Assembly (NCBI GenBank): GCA_900472785.1
Contig: UCJH01000047.1
Location: 20,752-84,751 of the forward strand
Direction of reading: 5' to 3'
DNA length: 64,000 nt
Source of the DNA: Hyphomicrobiales bacterium
GTDB lineage: Bacteria; Pseudomonadota; Alphaproteobacteria; Rhizobiales; Rhizobiaceae
The first letter of the stretch is position 1, and the number at the start of each line of letters is the position of its first letter. The position numbers were made by a program, and so were the translations under genes. The notes beneath the pieces are model-generated. The model was not told the DNA's origin, did no database searches, and saw nothing but the letters and a program-made list of their open reading frames with translations. Shown piece after piece: positions 37,059 through 45,567 of the stretch.

Positions 37059-37356
37059 ATGATCGAGTTGAAACAGACCGAGACCTTTCTTAAATGGTGG
37101 CGGCGTCTCCGGGATGAGCGTGTGCGCGGTTTGATTGTTGCTCGGTTGGATCGTTTGGCTCACGGACACACCGGCGACATCGAGCCGGTTGGCGACGGTG
37201 TAAGCGAGCTGCGTGTTCACTATGGCCCCGGCTATCGCATCTACATCCGAAAGCACGGTCATCATTCTACTTTGTGGTGGCAGTAAAAGCACGCAGGCCA
37301 AGGACATCAAAGCTGCAAAGCTACTCTCTGAACAATGGAGCGACGGGTATGGCTGA
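37059..37356 (+). pseudogene. RelE/HigB-like toxin, broken by a frameshift
   Basis: The frame from ATG 37059 encodes MIELKQTETFLKWWRRLRDE and continues to GYRIYIRKHG, as in the small RelE/ParE-superfamily proteins of higBA-type modules. It then ends early at TAA 37284-37286 after HHSTLWWQ. In the next frame, from about 37261, the missing family C-terminus is present intact: IILLCGGSKSTQAKDIKAAK, then LLSEQWSDGYG. This frame ends at 37354-37356, overlapping the antitoxin start. One missing or extra base near 37255-37262 explains it. Without the C-terminal strand and helix the toxin is probably inactive. Confidence 0.85.
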
Positions 37357-37636
37357 AAAATTGACCAGTTTTGATCCGGCTGAAGGTTTGAAGTCGGATG
37401 CTGCGATTGCAGTCTTTATGGAAGAAGCATTCAAGACCGAGGATGCCGGCTATATTGCTCACGCACTTGGCGTCGTCGCACGTGCGAAGGGGATGACGCA
37501 AATCGCTACTCAAACCGGTCTTTCGCGCGAGCAGCTCTACAGATCTTTCAGCGAGAACGGCAACCCGACGCTGAAAACAACGATTGCGGTTATGAAGGCG
37601 CTGGGTGTCGAACTAACCGCAAAAACGCATGCTTAA
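37349..37636 (+). CDS. HigA-like antitoxin (addiction-module antidote, XRE type)
   Basis: A 95-residue antidote protein starting MAEKLTSFDPAEGLKSD. Its HTH region (YIAHALGVVARAKGMTQIAT, then GLSREQLYRSFSENGNP) is that of the putative addiction-module antidotes paired with the toxin family upstream. The start at 37349 overlaps the original end of the toxin frame, which is how such pairs are normally coupled; an open frame from 37274 is only toxin sequence in another frame. With the toxin broken, this gene now stands as an orphan antitoxin or regulator. Confidence 0.85.
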   Translation: MAEKLTSFDPAEGLKSDAAIAVFMEEAFKTEDAGYIAHALGVVARAKGMTQIATQTGLSREQLYRSFSENGNPTLKTTIAVMKALGVELTAKTHA

Positions 37637-37715
37637 GAACACAATCCAGCAATCGCAATTGCGTCCATGACGGTTGCCTTCGTTGACGACCGGTAATGCG
37701 GTGCGTAGGGAAAAT

Positions 37716-38708
37716 ATGATGACGGATACCATGCAGGGCCTTGGCCAGTTTGATTTTGCCGGCGACGATCACGTCGTGCCGTTCCAGGTGGAGGGGCTCG
37801 ATGTGCGCGGCCGCGCGGTGCAGCTCGGCCCGATGCTGGACGCCATTCTCGAGCGTCACAACTATCCGCTGCCGGTTGCTCGCCTCGTTGCCGAGACGGT
37901 GGTGCTGACGGTGCTTCTCGGAACTTCGCTGAAGTTCGAAGGCAAGCTGATCGTCCAGACGCAGGGCAATGGACCGGTCGACCTCGTGGTTGCCGATTTC
38001 TCGACGCCGGACAAGGTTCGCGCCTATGCGCGCTACAACAGCGAAGCGCTTGAGATCGCCGTGAACAACGGCCTGACCGAACCGCACCAGCTGCTCGGCG
38101 AGGGCATCCTTGCCTTCACGATCGATCAGGGCGCCGACATGCAGCGCTACCAGGGAATCGTGCCGCTCGATGGTGCGACGCTGGAAGAAATCGCCGGTGT
38201 CTACTTCCGCCAGTCGGAGCAGATTCCGACCAAGGTGCGGCTGAGCGTTGCCGAACTGCTGGACCGGGACGAGGCCGGCAAGCCGCGTCATCGCTGGCGG
38301 GCAGGCGGCGTCGTCGCGCAGTTTCTCCCCGAGACGCTGGAGCGCATGCGCCAGCCCGATCTCCATGGCGGCGACGGCGACGACCGGGACGAGGTCGTCG
38401 AAATCGACGATCTCTGGGGCGAGGCCAAGGTCATGGTCGAGACGATCGCGGCCGACGAACTCACCGACCCGATGGTCGGGCCGGAACGGCTGCTGTATCG
38501 GCTTTTCCACGAACGCGGCGTGCGGGTCTATCCGCCGCAGGCGGTCTATGATCGTTGCACCTGTTCGCGCGAGAAGATCAGGGATGTTCTGGCCAGCCTC
38601 AGCCAGGACGATATCGATCACACGGTCGTTGACGGTGTGGTCACGGTCAATTGCGAGTTCTGCTCGACGAGCTACACGTTCGAAGCGACGGAAGTGCGCC
38701 CGCAGTAA
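37716..38708 (+). CDS. hslO: Redox-regulated chaperone Hsp33
   Basis: A 330-residue Hsp33. The N-terminal substrate domain is followed by the C-terminal zinc switch, visible as CTCS (CxC) and, 31 residues later, CEFC (CxxC). On oxidation the zinc is released and the protein becomes a holdase for unfolding proteins. I chose the ATG at 37716 because TAGGG stands five bases upstream; the frame is open to a TTG at 37674. The length is slightly above the 290 of E. coli, from an N-terminal extension and an acidic insert (GGDGDDRDE). Confidence 0.94.
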   Translation: MMTDTMQGLGQFDFAGDDHVVPFQVEGLDVRGRAVQLGPMLDAILERHNYPLPVARLVAETVVLTVLLGTSLKFEGKLIVQTQGNGPVDLVVADFSTPDKVRAYARYNSEALEIAVNNGLTEPHQLLGEGILAFTIDQGADMQRYQGIVPLDGATLEEIAGVYFRQSEQIPTKVRLSVAELLDRDEAGKPRHRWRAGGVVAQFLPETLERMRQPDLHGGDGDDRDEVVEIDDLWGEAKVMVETIAADELTDPMVGPERLLYRLFHERGVRVYPPQAVYDRCTCSREKIRDVLASLSQDDIDHTVVDGVVTVNCEFCSTSYTFEATEVRPQ

Positions 38709-38723
38709 AGCGGGATTGCCGTC

Positions 38724-39116
38724 CTAGTTCAGAACGCGGCTTTGCCCAGGGGCATCGAGCGAGAAGGCGGGGATACTGACCTCGAAGGTTTCCCCGCTTT
38801 CGGACTCCATGCCGTAATGGCCGAACATCACGCCGGAGGGCGTGTCGAGCGGGCAGCCGGAGGAATATTCGTAGGTATCTCCGGGATTGAGCACGGGTTG
38901 TTCGCCGATGACGCCGGGGCCGTTCACCTCGTCGACCTGTCCGGATTCATCGGTGATGTGCCAGTAGCGCGTCATCAGCCGGACGGAAATGTCGGAATGG
39001 TTGGAAATGACGATCCGGTAACCCCACACATAACGGCTGTCATCCGGATCGGATTGCTCCTCCAGATAATAGGGTTCGACAGTCACCTCGATGTCGCGGG
39101 TCAACGCGCGATACAT
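38724..39116 (-). CDS. apaG: ApaG-domain protein
   Basis: A 130-residue ApaG/DUF525 protein with a fibronectin-like beta-sandwich. The conserved [36 protein letters not shown] and GHYGME blocks are all present. Its molecular role is not firmly established; in some bacteria it is linked to Co2+ and diadenosine tetraphosphate phenotypes. I chose ATG 39116 ([15 protein letters not shown]), the usual family start; six more residues are possible. It converges with hslO. Confidence 0.92.
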   Translation of the reverse strand: MYRALTRDIEVTVEPYYLEEQSDPDDSRYVWGYRIVISNHSDISVRLMTRYWHITDESGQVDEVNGPGVIGEQPVLNPGDTYEYSSGCPLDTPSGVMFGHYGMESESGETFEVSIPAFSLDAPGQSRVLN

Positions 39117-39348
39117 ATGCAATACCTTGTTCAATTCGCAAAACGTATTCTACAGGAATATGGTTTCGTCAAGAATAACAGGCGGAGACGAAGACGCCGT
39201 TTCGCGTCAATTTGCAACAGGGCAGCGCTGTTCTTCCCGAAAGATCAGGCAGACATCGATCATCCTAAAATGCCGGCTCTATCCGTAACGCCGGATGGGA
39301 CGATGGGTTCCCGTGGCAAGGGCTCATGATATCCATGGCCATCTGATG

Positions 39349-39381
39349 AAAAAGCCGCCTGAAAGCGTATTTCAGGCGGCT
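39349..39381 (-). terminator. Intrinsic terminator after metZ
   Basis: Perfect 12-base stem (AGCCGCCTGAAA, five-base loop, TTTCAGGCGGCT) followed on the minus strand by a T-run. It lies 26 bases after the metZ stop. Confidence 0.93.
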
Positions 39382-39406
39382 CAAATGCGTACATTTTCCA
39401 GAGGGG

Positions 39407-40591
39407 TCAGGCCGAGACCGCTTTCAGGGCGCGGGCGAAATCGTCGACCAGATCCTGGCTGTCCTCGATCCCGGCGGAGAAGCGGACGGTGCCCGGCGAA
39501 ATGCCGAGCTCGGCGCGCGCATCGTCCGACAGGTTCTTGTGGGTCGTGGTGGCCGGATGGGTGATCAGGCTCTTTGAGTCGCCGAGATTGTTGGAGATCT
39601 TGACGATCTCCAGTGCGTTCTGCAGCGCAAAGGCCGCTTCCTTGCCGCCCTTCAGTTCGAAGCAGACCAGCGTCGATCCGCCCTTCATCTGCCGCTCGAT
39701 GATATCGGCCTGCGGGTGGTCCTTGCGGCCGGGATAGATGACCTTGGCGACCTTGCCCTGTTCCGCGAGGAAATCGGCGATTTTCGAGGCGTTTTCGGTT
39801 TGCTGGCGCACGCGCAAGGGCAGCGTCTCGATGCCCTTCAGCAAGGTCCAGGCGTTGAACGGCGACAGTGCCGGGCCGGTGTGGCGGAAATAGTCGTGCA
39901 GGTGTTCGTCGATCCAGGCCTTGTCGGAGAGGATCACCCCGCCGAGGCAACGGCCCTGGCCGTCGATGTGCTTGGTCGCCGAATAGACGACGATGTGTGC
40001 TCCGAGTTCCAGCGGCTTCTGCAGCAGCGGGGTCGCAAAGACATTGTCGACGATCACCTTGGCGCCGACGGCATTGGCGATTTTGGCCACGCCGGCGATG
40101 TCGATGACCTCGAGCGTCGGATTGGTCGGGCTTTCAAGGAAGAAAACCTTGGTGTTCGGCTTCACGGCCTTTTCCCAGTTCTCCAGGAAGCGGCCGTCAA
40201 TCAGCGTGAAGTCGATGCCATATTTGGGCGCAAGTGTCTCGACGACCCAGCGGCAGGAGCCGAACAGGGCGCGGGCGGCAACGATGTGGTCTCCGGCCCG
40301 CAGCTGGCACAGGATCGCGGCGGCGACGGCTGCCATGCCGGATGCGGTGGCGCGCGCATCCTCGGCGCCTTCCAGCATGCACATGCGCTTTTCGAACATG
40401 TCGTTGGTCGGGCTGCCGTAGCGGGCATAGATGAAACCGTCCGTTTCGCCCTTGAAGCGGGCTTCCGCCGCTTCCGAGCTTTCATAGACGAAACCTTGGG
40501 TCAGAAAGATTGCTTCGGAGGTTTCGCCATGGGCAGACCGTGTCGTGCCACCATGAACGAGCTGGGTTGCCGGGCGCCAATTCTTGCTCAT
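39407..40591 (-). CDS. metZ: O-succinylhomoserine sulfhydrylase
   Basis: A 394-residue PLP enzyme of the Cys/Met-metabolism family. YARYGSPTNDMFE carries the PLP-phosphate tyrosine, ESPTNPTLEVIDIA is conserved, and VYSATKHIDGQGRCLGGVI carries the PLP lysine. The GQGRC variant after the lysine is typical of MetZ. It makes homocysteine directly from O-succinylhomoserine and sulfide. The start is ATG 40591 (MSKNWRPATQLVHGG); an ATG one codon earlier is equally possible. It is preceded by a SAM-II riboswitch, so methionine availability controls it. Confidence 0.93.
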   Translation of the reverse strand: MSKNWRPATQLVHGGTTRSAHGETSEAIFLTQGFVYESSEAAEARFKGETDGFIYARYGSPTNDMFEKRMCMLEGAEDARATASGMAAVAAAILCQLRAGDHIVAARALFGSCRWVVETLAPKYGIDFTLIDGRFLENWEKAVKPNTKVFFLESPTNPTLEVIDIAGVAKIANAVGAKVIVDNVFATPLLQKPLELGAHIVVYSATKHIDGQGRCLGGVILSDKAWIDEHLHDYFRHTGPALSPFNAWTLLKGIETLPLRVRQQTENASKIADFLAEQGKVAKVIYPGRKDHPQADIIERQMKGGSTLVCFELKGGKEAAFALQNALEIVKISNNLGDSKSLITHPATTTHKNLSDDARAELGISPGTVRFSAGIEDSQDLVDDFARALKAVSA

Positions 40592-40610
40592 CATCGTCAC
40601 TTTCAAAACA

Positions 40611-40641
40611 AAAAAACCGGCCGCGAAAAGCAAGCCGGTTC
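40611..40641 (-). terminator. Leader terminator between the SAM-II aptamer and metZ
   Basis: On the minus strand AACCGGC, a 13-base loop region and GCCGGTT are followed by a run of T. It stands directly after the riboswitch and before the metZ start, so it may be the expression platform. Confidence 0.75.
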
Positions 40642-40651
40642 TGAGACCCGG

Positions 40652-40707
40652 CCTTTTTAGCTATTTGTTTAACGTGGCTGCAAGCCGACCGGCCAAATCA
40701 CCACGGG
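40652..40707 (-). ncRNA. SAM-II riboswitch (metA-type leader) controlling metZ
   Basis: Read on the minus strand the leader contains, in order, CCCGTGGTGATTTGGCCGGT, then CGGCTTGCAGCCACG, then TTAAACAAATAGCTAAAAAGG. The CGTGG...CCACG pair makes the first stem. The GTGATTTGG loop, TTGCAGCCACGTTAAA and GCTAAA elements are the conserved core of the SAM-II pseudoknot found before methionine genes in alphaproteobacteria. It sits about 60 bases upstream of metZ. Confidence 0.93.
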
Positions 40708-40822
40708 ATAATTCTCCAAATACTGCGCAAGCGTGCTTGCGTCAATTCCCCCGAGCGAGAAGATATGTCATGGGGACAATTCGGGTTATCACGGGCCGTT
40801 CGCGACCGGAGGAAAGACACAT

Positions 40823-41920
40823 ATGACGAGGGCAACGGGCATACTGGCCGATCGCGCGATCGCAGCGCTGTTTGAAACCGGCCGCCTGATCAGCGAAGCG
40901 CCGCTCGACGGCGACCAGATCCAGCCGGCGAGCCTCGATCTGCGGCTGGGCTCGCGCGCCTTTCGCGTCAGGGCAAGCTTTATGCCCGGCCCCAATCATC
41001 GTGTCGCCGACAAGCTGGACCGGCTGAAGCTGCACGTCATCGATCTCAGCGAAGGCGCCGTGCTGGAAACCGGATGCGTCTATATCGTGCCGCTGATGGA
41101 AAGCCTCGATCTCCTGAACGACATGTCGGCCTCCGCCAATCCGAAAAGCTCGACCGGACGCCTCGACATCTTCACCCGCGTCATCACCGATTATGCGCAG
41201 GAGTTCGACAAGATTCCGGTCGGCTATTCCGGCCCGCTCTATCTGGAAATCAGCCCGCGCACCTTCCCGATCATCGTGCGGCGCGGCTCGCGCCTGTCGC
41301 AGATCCGTTTCCGCATCGGCCAGGCGGTCCTGAGCGAGGCGGAAGTGCTGGCGCTGCACGAGAGCGACGTGCTGGTGGCGAGCGACCGGCCGAATGTATC
41401 GGGCGGCGGCATTGCGCTGTCCATCGATCTCAAGGGCACCGGCGCCGACGGCCTGATCGGCTATCGGGGCAAGCATCACACCGCCGTCGTCGATGTCGAC
41501 AAGAAGGCCGAACACGGCATTTTCGATTTCTGGGAGCCGCTCTACAGCCGCGGCCATGACGATCTGATCCTCGATCCCGACGAATTCTATATTCTCGTGT
41601 CGCGCGAGGCCGTGCATGTGCCGCCGCTCTATGCCGCCGAGATGACACCGTTCGATCCGCTGGTCGGGGAATTTCGCGTGCATTACGCTGGCTTCTTCGA
41701 TCCGGGTTTCGGCCACGCCTCTTCGGGCGGCACCGGCAGCCGCGCGGTGCTGGAGGTGCGCAGCCACGAGGTGCCGTTCATCCTTGAACACGGCCAGATC
41801 GTCGGCCGCCTGATCTACGAGCACATGATGGAGCATCCGCAGGGGCTTTATGGCTCCGGTCTCGGCTCCAACTATCAGGCGCAGGGCCTGAAGCTTTCGA
41901 AACATTTTCGCGCGGAATGA
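40823..41920 (+). CDS. dcd: dCTP deaminase, long (two-domain) form
   Basis: A 365-residue protein, nearly twice the length of E. coli Dcd. The N-terminal half has the dUTPase-like start DGDQIQPASLDLRLGSRAFR and the trimer motif TGRLDIFTRVI. The second half repeats the fold with DFWEPLYSRGHDDLILDPDE and closes with GLYGSGLGSNYQAQ. This is the long form usual in rhizobia, which makes dUMP or dUTP from dCTP. ATG 40823 has GGAGGAAAG upstream; an open frame to 40733 is rejected. It is divergent from metZ. Confidence 0.9.
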   Translation: MTRATGILADRAIAALFETGRLISEAPLDGDQIQPASLDLRLGSRAFRVRASFMPGPNHRVADKLDRLKLHVIDLSEGAVLETGCVYIVPLMESLDLLNDMSASANPKSSTGRLDIFTRVITDYAQEFDKIPVGYSGPLYLEISPRTFPIIVRRGSRLSQIRFRIGQAVLSEAEVLALHESDVLVASDRPNVSGGGIALSIDLKGTGADGLIGYRGKHHTAVVDVDKKAEHGIFDFWEPLYSRGHDDLILDPDEFYILVSREAVHVPPLYAAEMTPFDPLVGEFRVHYAGFFDPGFGHASSGGTGSRAVLEVRSHEVPFILEHGQIVGRLIYEHMMEHPQGLYGSGLGSNYQAQGLKLSKHFRAE

Positions 41921-42004
41921 CGCCGGCCTGCGCCCGCCGCCGGACACTTGCCGGGACGCGAGCCTTGACAGCGCCTGCCGCATAATGGAAATGTCCGCTC
42001 AGCC

Positions 42005-42078
42005 GCGGGTGTAGCTCAATGGTAGAGCAGCAGCTTCCCAAGCTGAATACGAGGGTTCGATTCCCTTCACCCGCTCCA
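42005..42078 (+). tRNA. tRNA-Gly (anticodon CCC)
   Basis: A full cloverleaf with CCA encoded: acceptor GCGGGTG/CACCCGC, D-loop AGCTCAATGGTAGAGC, anticodon loop TTCCCAA (CCC), and T-arm GAGGGTTCGATTCCCTT. The top of the anticodon stem has a G-A mismatch. Confidence 0.96.
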
Positions 42079-42089
42079 TTTTCTTCTGC

Positions 42090-44042
42090 TCATGGATCCA
42101 TTCTCACGACAGGGGCGTGCGGCGTCTTGTTCCAGACGAAGGGTTTGTTGCGCAGTTCGAACACGGCCTTCCAGGCGGCGGCGGACACGACGAGCCAGTA
42201 GGCCGGCACGAAAATCCACCGCCAGCCGACGGCGCGGCGTTCGGCGTTGTTCATGCGATTGCGCCCGAGCGCGATGAAAACGGCATAGCTTCCGAAGATG
42301 TTGGTGATGTCGGTGATGAACAGCCAGAAGGCGAGGGTGTCCTCGACATGGGCGTTCTCCTGCAGCATCATCCAGGTCAGATAGCCGAGAAAGGCGACGA
42401 TGATCGGATGACCAAGCGAGGATAGAAGCAGGCCGGCAATCAGGATCTGGAAGACCGTAAACCCGGCCCAGCCCATTTCTCGGGCCAGTTTCCCAGGCTC
42501 GCGCATGAGCACCAGCCAGGTCTGCAGCCAGCCCTTGAACCAGCGGGTGCGCTGGCCGAGCCAGACGCCAAGCGTCACCGGCGCGTCTTCGAAGGTCGGC
42601 TTTGAAATGACGCGGGCGCGATAGCCAAGGCGATGCAGGCGCATGCCGAGGTCTGCATCCTCGGTCATGTTGTACGGATCCCAGCCCCCGATCGCCTTCA
42701 GCGGCGCCGTCTTGAAATGGTTGGAGGTCCCACCGAGCGGCAATGGCAGATCCGAAACCGAAAGCATCGGCAGGAGGCCGCGAAACAGACCGGCATATTC
42801 GAGGGCGAACAGCGCGCTCAGCCAGGATTGCCGCGCATTGGTGACGATCAGCGGCGCCTGCAGGCAGATGACATGGGGCGGAGCTTTCGCGAAGGCGGCA
42901 TGGGCCTCGCGCAATTGCCCCGGATCGGGCCGGTCCTCGGCATCATAGACCGTGACCAGCGCGCCGCGACAGCCCGGCAGTGCATAGGCCAGCGCCTTTG
43001 GCTTGGTGCGGGGAAGACGCACGGGTACGCGGACTATTTCATATTCCGGAGCGAGCCGCATCGCTTCCAGTGCTGTGATTGTTTCTGCGTCGTCCTCTTC
43101 GCAGACAAGCTTGATGTCGAGGCGCGACCGTGGCCAGTCGAGCCTGTCGAGGGCCTGGACCAGTTGCGCGGCAACGCCTTTTTCCTTGTAGAGCGCCACC
43201 AACACCGAATAGACGGGTAGGGGCTCGTCAGCGGTTTCGTCGGGTGCAGCCGCCGGATCGTCTGCGTCGTCTTGCCTTTGGCGGAAGGCGTAAAACAGCG
43301 CATAGAAGCGGATAAGAAGATTGGCGAGATAAAACAGCGTCAGCACGATATGGACGAGAAGCATGCTGATCAACGGCAAGGTGACGGCCGAGACGATCAG
43401 CCCGCAGAAGAGGACGCCGGTGTAGAAACCCTGCCGGCCCCAGAAGGTGATGCGTGCGCTGTGCAACGGCGTCGTTTCGAACAGCGCGCTGGCGGTCTCC
43501 GATACCCGGCGCAATTGCCCCGCCTGCCAGGCCGCACGGCGGACTTCGGAGGCGGTGGCTACCGCAAGGCAGGCTCTCAAGGCGGGAAGACGCTGCAGCG
43601 TTTCGCGGGTTTCCGCCAGACGATCGAGTCTCGGAACGATCACGGTGACCGGCGGGCGAGAGGGATGATGGAGGCGCAGCGTTTCCGGGCGGTTGATCTG
43701 GCTGTCCAGCCCGGCGATATCGAGAATGCGCGAGGGGTCCAGCGTCTTCAGGAAGGCGACGCCGAGCATTTCCGCCAAGGCCTCGAAATAGAGCGTTTCG
43801 TCCACTTCTCCGGACGCCAGCAGTTCGTCTTCGACCGATGTGCCGTGCGCCTGCGCTTTCAGCATCATGCGTGCGATCAGCGGCTTGCCGATGCCGAGAC
43901 GCAACAGGTCCCGGCCCTGCTGCAACAGTTCCGGCGTCAGTTGCAGCGCAAGGGGTTTTGCCGGTGGCGCGACGATCGCGGCTTCCGGTTGTGCATTCAC
44001 TGTAGCTATCCCGGAAATGTCCGGATATTCTCCGAAGCGCAT
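42090..44042 (-). CDS. Membrane glycosyltransferase family 2 with MshEN-like N-terminal domain
   Basis: About 650 residues (start 44042 or 44054 uncertain). The first 190 residues contain a GspE/MshE N-terminal-like domain, seen in LLQQGRDLLRLGIGKPLIAR and DETLYFEALAEMLGVAFLKT. Two membrane helices follow (VLFCGLIVSAVTLPLISMLL), then a processive-type GT2 domain. Its catalytic parts are YDAEDRPDPGQL (DxD-like), EDADLGMRLHRLGYR and the QxxRW motif QRTRWFKGW. Several helices close the protein. It resembles cellulose- or succinoglycan-type synthases and probably makes or exports a polysaccharide. MshEN domains can bind c-di-GMP, so allosteric control is possible. It is divergent from the solute-binding protein. 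Confidence 0.8.
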   Translation of the reverse strand: MRFGEYPDISGIATVNAQPEAAIVAPPAKPLALQLTPELLQQGRDLLRLGIGKPLIARMMLKAQAHGTSVEDELLASGEVDETLYFEALAEMLGVAFLKTLDPSRILDIAGLDSQINRPETLRLHHPSRPPVTVIVPRLDRLAETRETLQRLPALRACLAVATASEVRRAAWQAGQLRRVSETASALFETTPLHSARITFWGRQGFYTGVLFCGLIVSAVTLPLISMLLVHIVLTLFYLANLLIRFYALFYAFRQRQDDADDPAAAPDETADEPLPVYSVLVALYKEKGVAAQLVQALDRLDWPRSRLDIKLVCEEDDAETITALEAMRLAPEYEIVRVPVRLPRTKPKALAYALPGCRGALVTVYDAEDRPDPGQLREAHAAFAKAPPHVICLQAPLIVTNARQSWLSALFALEYAGLFRGLLPMLSVSDLPLPLGGTSNHFKTAPLKAIGGWDPYNMTEDADLGMRLHRLGYRARVISKPTFEDAPVTLGVWLGQRTRWFKGWLQTWLVLMREPGKLAREMGWAGFTVFQILIAGLLLSSLGHPIIVAFLGYLTWMMLQENAHVEDTLAFWLFITDITNIFGSYAVFIALGRNRMNNAERRAVGWRWIFVPAYWLVVSAAAWKAVFELRNKPFVWNKTPHAPVVRMDP

Positions 44043-44097
44043 CCATGAACCCATTGCCGCGCAGCAATGCGCACCCCTGTCCCCGCGATCGATCATA

Positions 44098-44973
44098 ATG
44101 AGACGTGCCGTGTATTCATCCCTAAAATTCTATGGGTTCTTCGCGCTAAACGTGCTTTTGGTTGCGTTTTTTGGTGGCATCGCACAGGCGGCTGATGACG
44201 CAACACATGATATGCCGATCCTGTTCGACAGCCGCGAACGCATAGCAAAGCCGGACCTGAGTGGTCTTGTCCGGTTGCGTTTCCTGACCACGGTCGATTT
44301 CCCGCCTTTCAACTTTATCGATCAATCGGGAAAGCTTGCCGGCTATCACGTCGATCTCGTCCGCGAGATCTGCCGTCTTCTCGACATCGAGAAGAAATGC
44401 GAAATCCAGGCGGTCACCTTCGGGGAATTGCAATCGGCGCTACAGGAGGGGCAGGGCGAGGCGGTGGTTGCCGGCGTTGCGATCAGCCCGGAAATGCGCC
44501 AGCGCTTTGCCTTCTCCCGGGTTTTCATGACGCTGCCGGCGCGTTTCGCGGCAAACACGCGTTCGCTGGGCAGCGCGGCAACGGTGAAGGCCCTTGCCGG
44601 AAAACCGGTCGGCGTCCTCGCTGGAACGACGCATGAGGCCATGTTCAAGGCCTTTTTCCCAAAGCTTGAAGCAAAAACATTTGCAACGCGGTCGGAGATG
44701 CTGGCTGCCCTGAAGAAGGGCACCGTCCCGGCGGTGTTTTCCGATGGCATGCAGTTGTCGTTCTGGGTGTCCGGTGCGGATGCGGCCAATTGCTGCGCGC
44801 TTCTCGACGGCGCCTATTTCTCGCAGCGCTTCCTTGGCGAGGGGCTGTCGATCATGAACCGAAAGGACGATCCCGCTTTGACCCAGGCAATCGATCACGC
44901 GCTTCTCGCGCTTTCGCGCAACGGCCGGCTCAACGAAATCTATCTGCGGTATTTCCCCAACGGGATTTTCTGA
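44098..44973 (+). CDS. Periplasmic amino-acid-type solute-binding protein
   Basis: A 291-residue protein of SBP family 3. A signal peptide (SLKFYGFFALNVLLVAFFGG, cleavage near IAQA-AD) is followed by VRLRFLTTVDFPPFNFIDQS and GKLAGYHVDLVREICR, the usual ligand-binding start. LAGKPVGVLAGTTHEAMFK and ALLALSRNGRLNEIYLRYFP follow. No transport genes are adjacent, so it may serve a distant ABC transporter or act as a sensor-like or accessory protein. The ATG at 44098 begins the signal peptide; the frame is open far upstream but without meaning. Confidence 0.85.
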   Translation: MRRAVYSSLKFYGFFALNVLLVAFFGGIAQAADDATHDMPILFDSRERIAKPDLSGLVRLRFLTTVDFPPFNFIDQSGKLAGYHVDLVREICRLLDIEKKCEIQAVTFGELQSALQEGQGEAVVAGVAISPEMRQRFAFSRVFMTLPARFAANTRSLGSAATVKALAGKPVGVLAGTTHEAMFKAFFPKLEAKTFATRSEMLAALKKGTVPAVFSDGMQLSFWVSGADAANCCALLDGAYFSQRFLGEGLSIMNRKDDPALTQAIDHALLALSRNGRLNEIYLRYFPNGIF

Positions 44974-44983
44974 CGCCGCAGGT

Positions 44984-45394
44984 CTATCGGCGAAACCGCG
45001 CCATGGCGCCGCGCTCGATGGCGGCACAGGTCAGCTTGTCGAGGCCGAGGCGGTCGCGCAGCATCTGCAGCAGGCGGATTTCCTCGCTCCGGATGGCAAG
45101 GTCTGCGGCGGCCAATTCGACAGCCAGCGCATAGGCGGTGTCATAGAGCCGGGCAGGCAGGGCCTCGCGGATGATCTCCAGCACGATGTCGAGACCTTCA
45201 GGACCGGAAAGCTGGGCCGAGCAGTCGCGGGCGACGTCCACCAGTCGCTCGTCGTCGAAATCCTCGAACACAGGCAGAAAACGGCTGAGCGTGCCGATCC
45301 GCTCGAGTTCCTGCTCGCTCATCGCCTTGTCGACGGCCGACATCATGACCATGACGTAGACGAGGGCTTCGTGGTGGCTAAGGGTATCAAGCAT
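44984..45394 (-). CDS. TerB-like helical protein
   Basis: A 136-residue all-helical protein with the TerB-type pattern: HHEALVYVMVMMSAVDKAMS early and AYALAVELAAADLAIRSEEI later. Each carries an acidic cluster that may bind metal. TerB proteins are linked to tellurite resistance in some operons, but isolated copies like this one have no known role. The start ATG 45394 gives the compact domain; 31 more residues upstream are unlike the family. Confidence 0.75.
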   Translation of the reverse strand: MLDTLSHHEALVYVMVMMSAVDKAMSEQELERIGTLSRFLPVFEDFDDERLVDVARDCSAQLSGPEGLDIVLEIIREALPARLYDTAYALAVELAAADLAIRSEEIRLLQMLRDRLGLDKLTCAAIERGAMARFRR

Positions 45395-45496
45395 GGGATT
45401 TTGAACCTGGCTCTGTGCGCTTCGACTGAGGTACGGTCTTGCTTTCGCGCTTGCAAGAGGGTGCAATGTCATTTCCCAACGATGCATCCGGTCGCA

Positions 45497-45527
45497 AAAG
45501 ACCCGGCGCAGTCGGCTGCACCGGGTC
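45497..45527 (-). terminator. Intrinsic terminator after the Tim44-domain gene
   Basis: On the minus strand GACCCGG, a 14-base loop region (itself pairing TGCAG with CTGCG imperfectly), CCGGGTC and TTTT. It lies 40 bases after the Tim44 gene stop. Confidence 0.85.
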
Positions 45528-45567
45528 CAATGATGATTAGCGGCGTTCTACCAATATGTCGGCCGTG

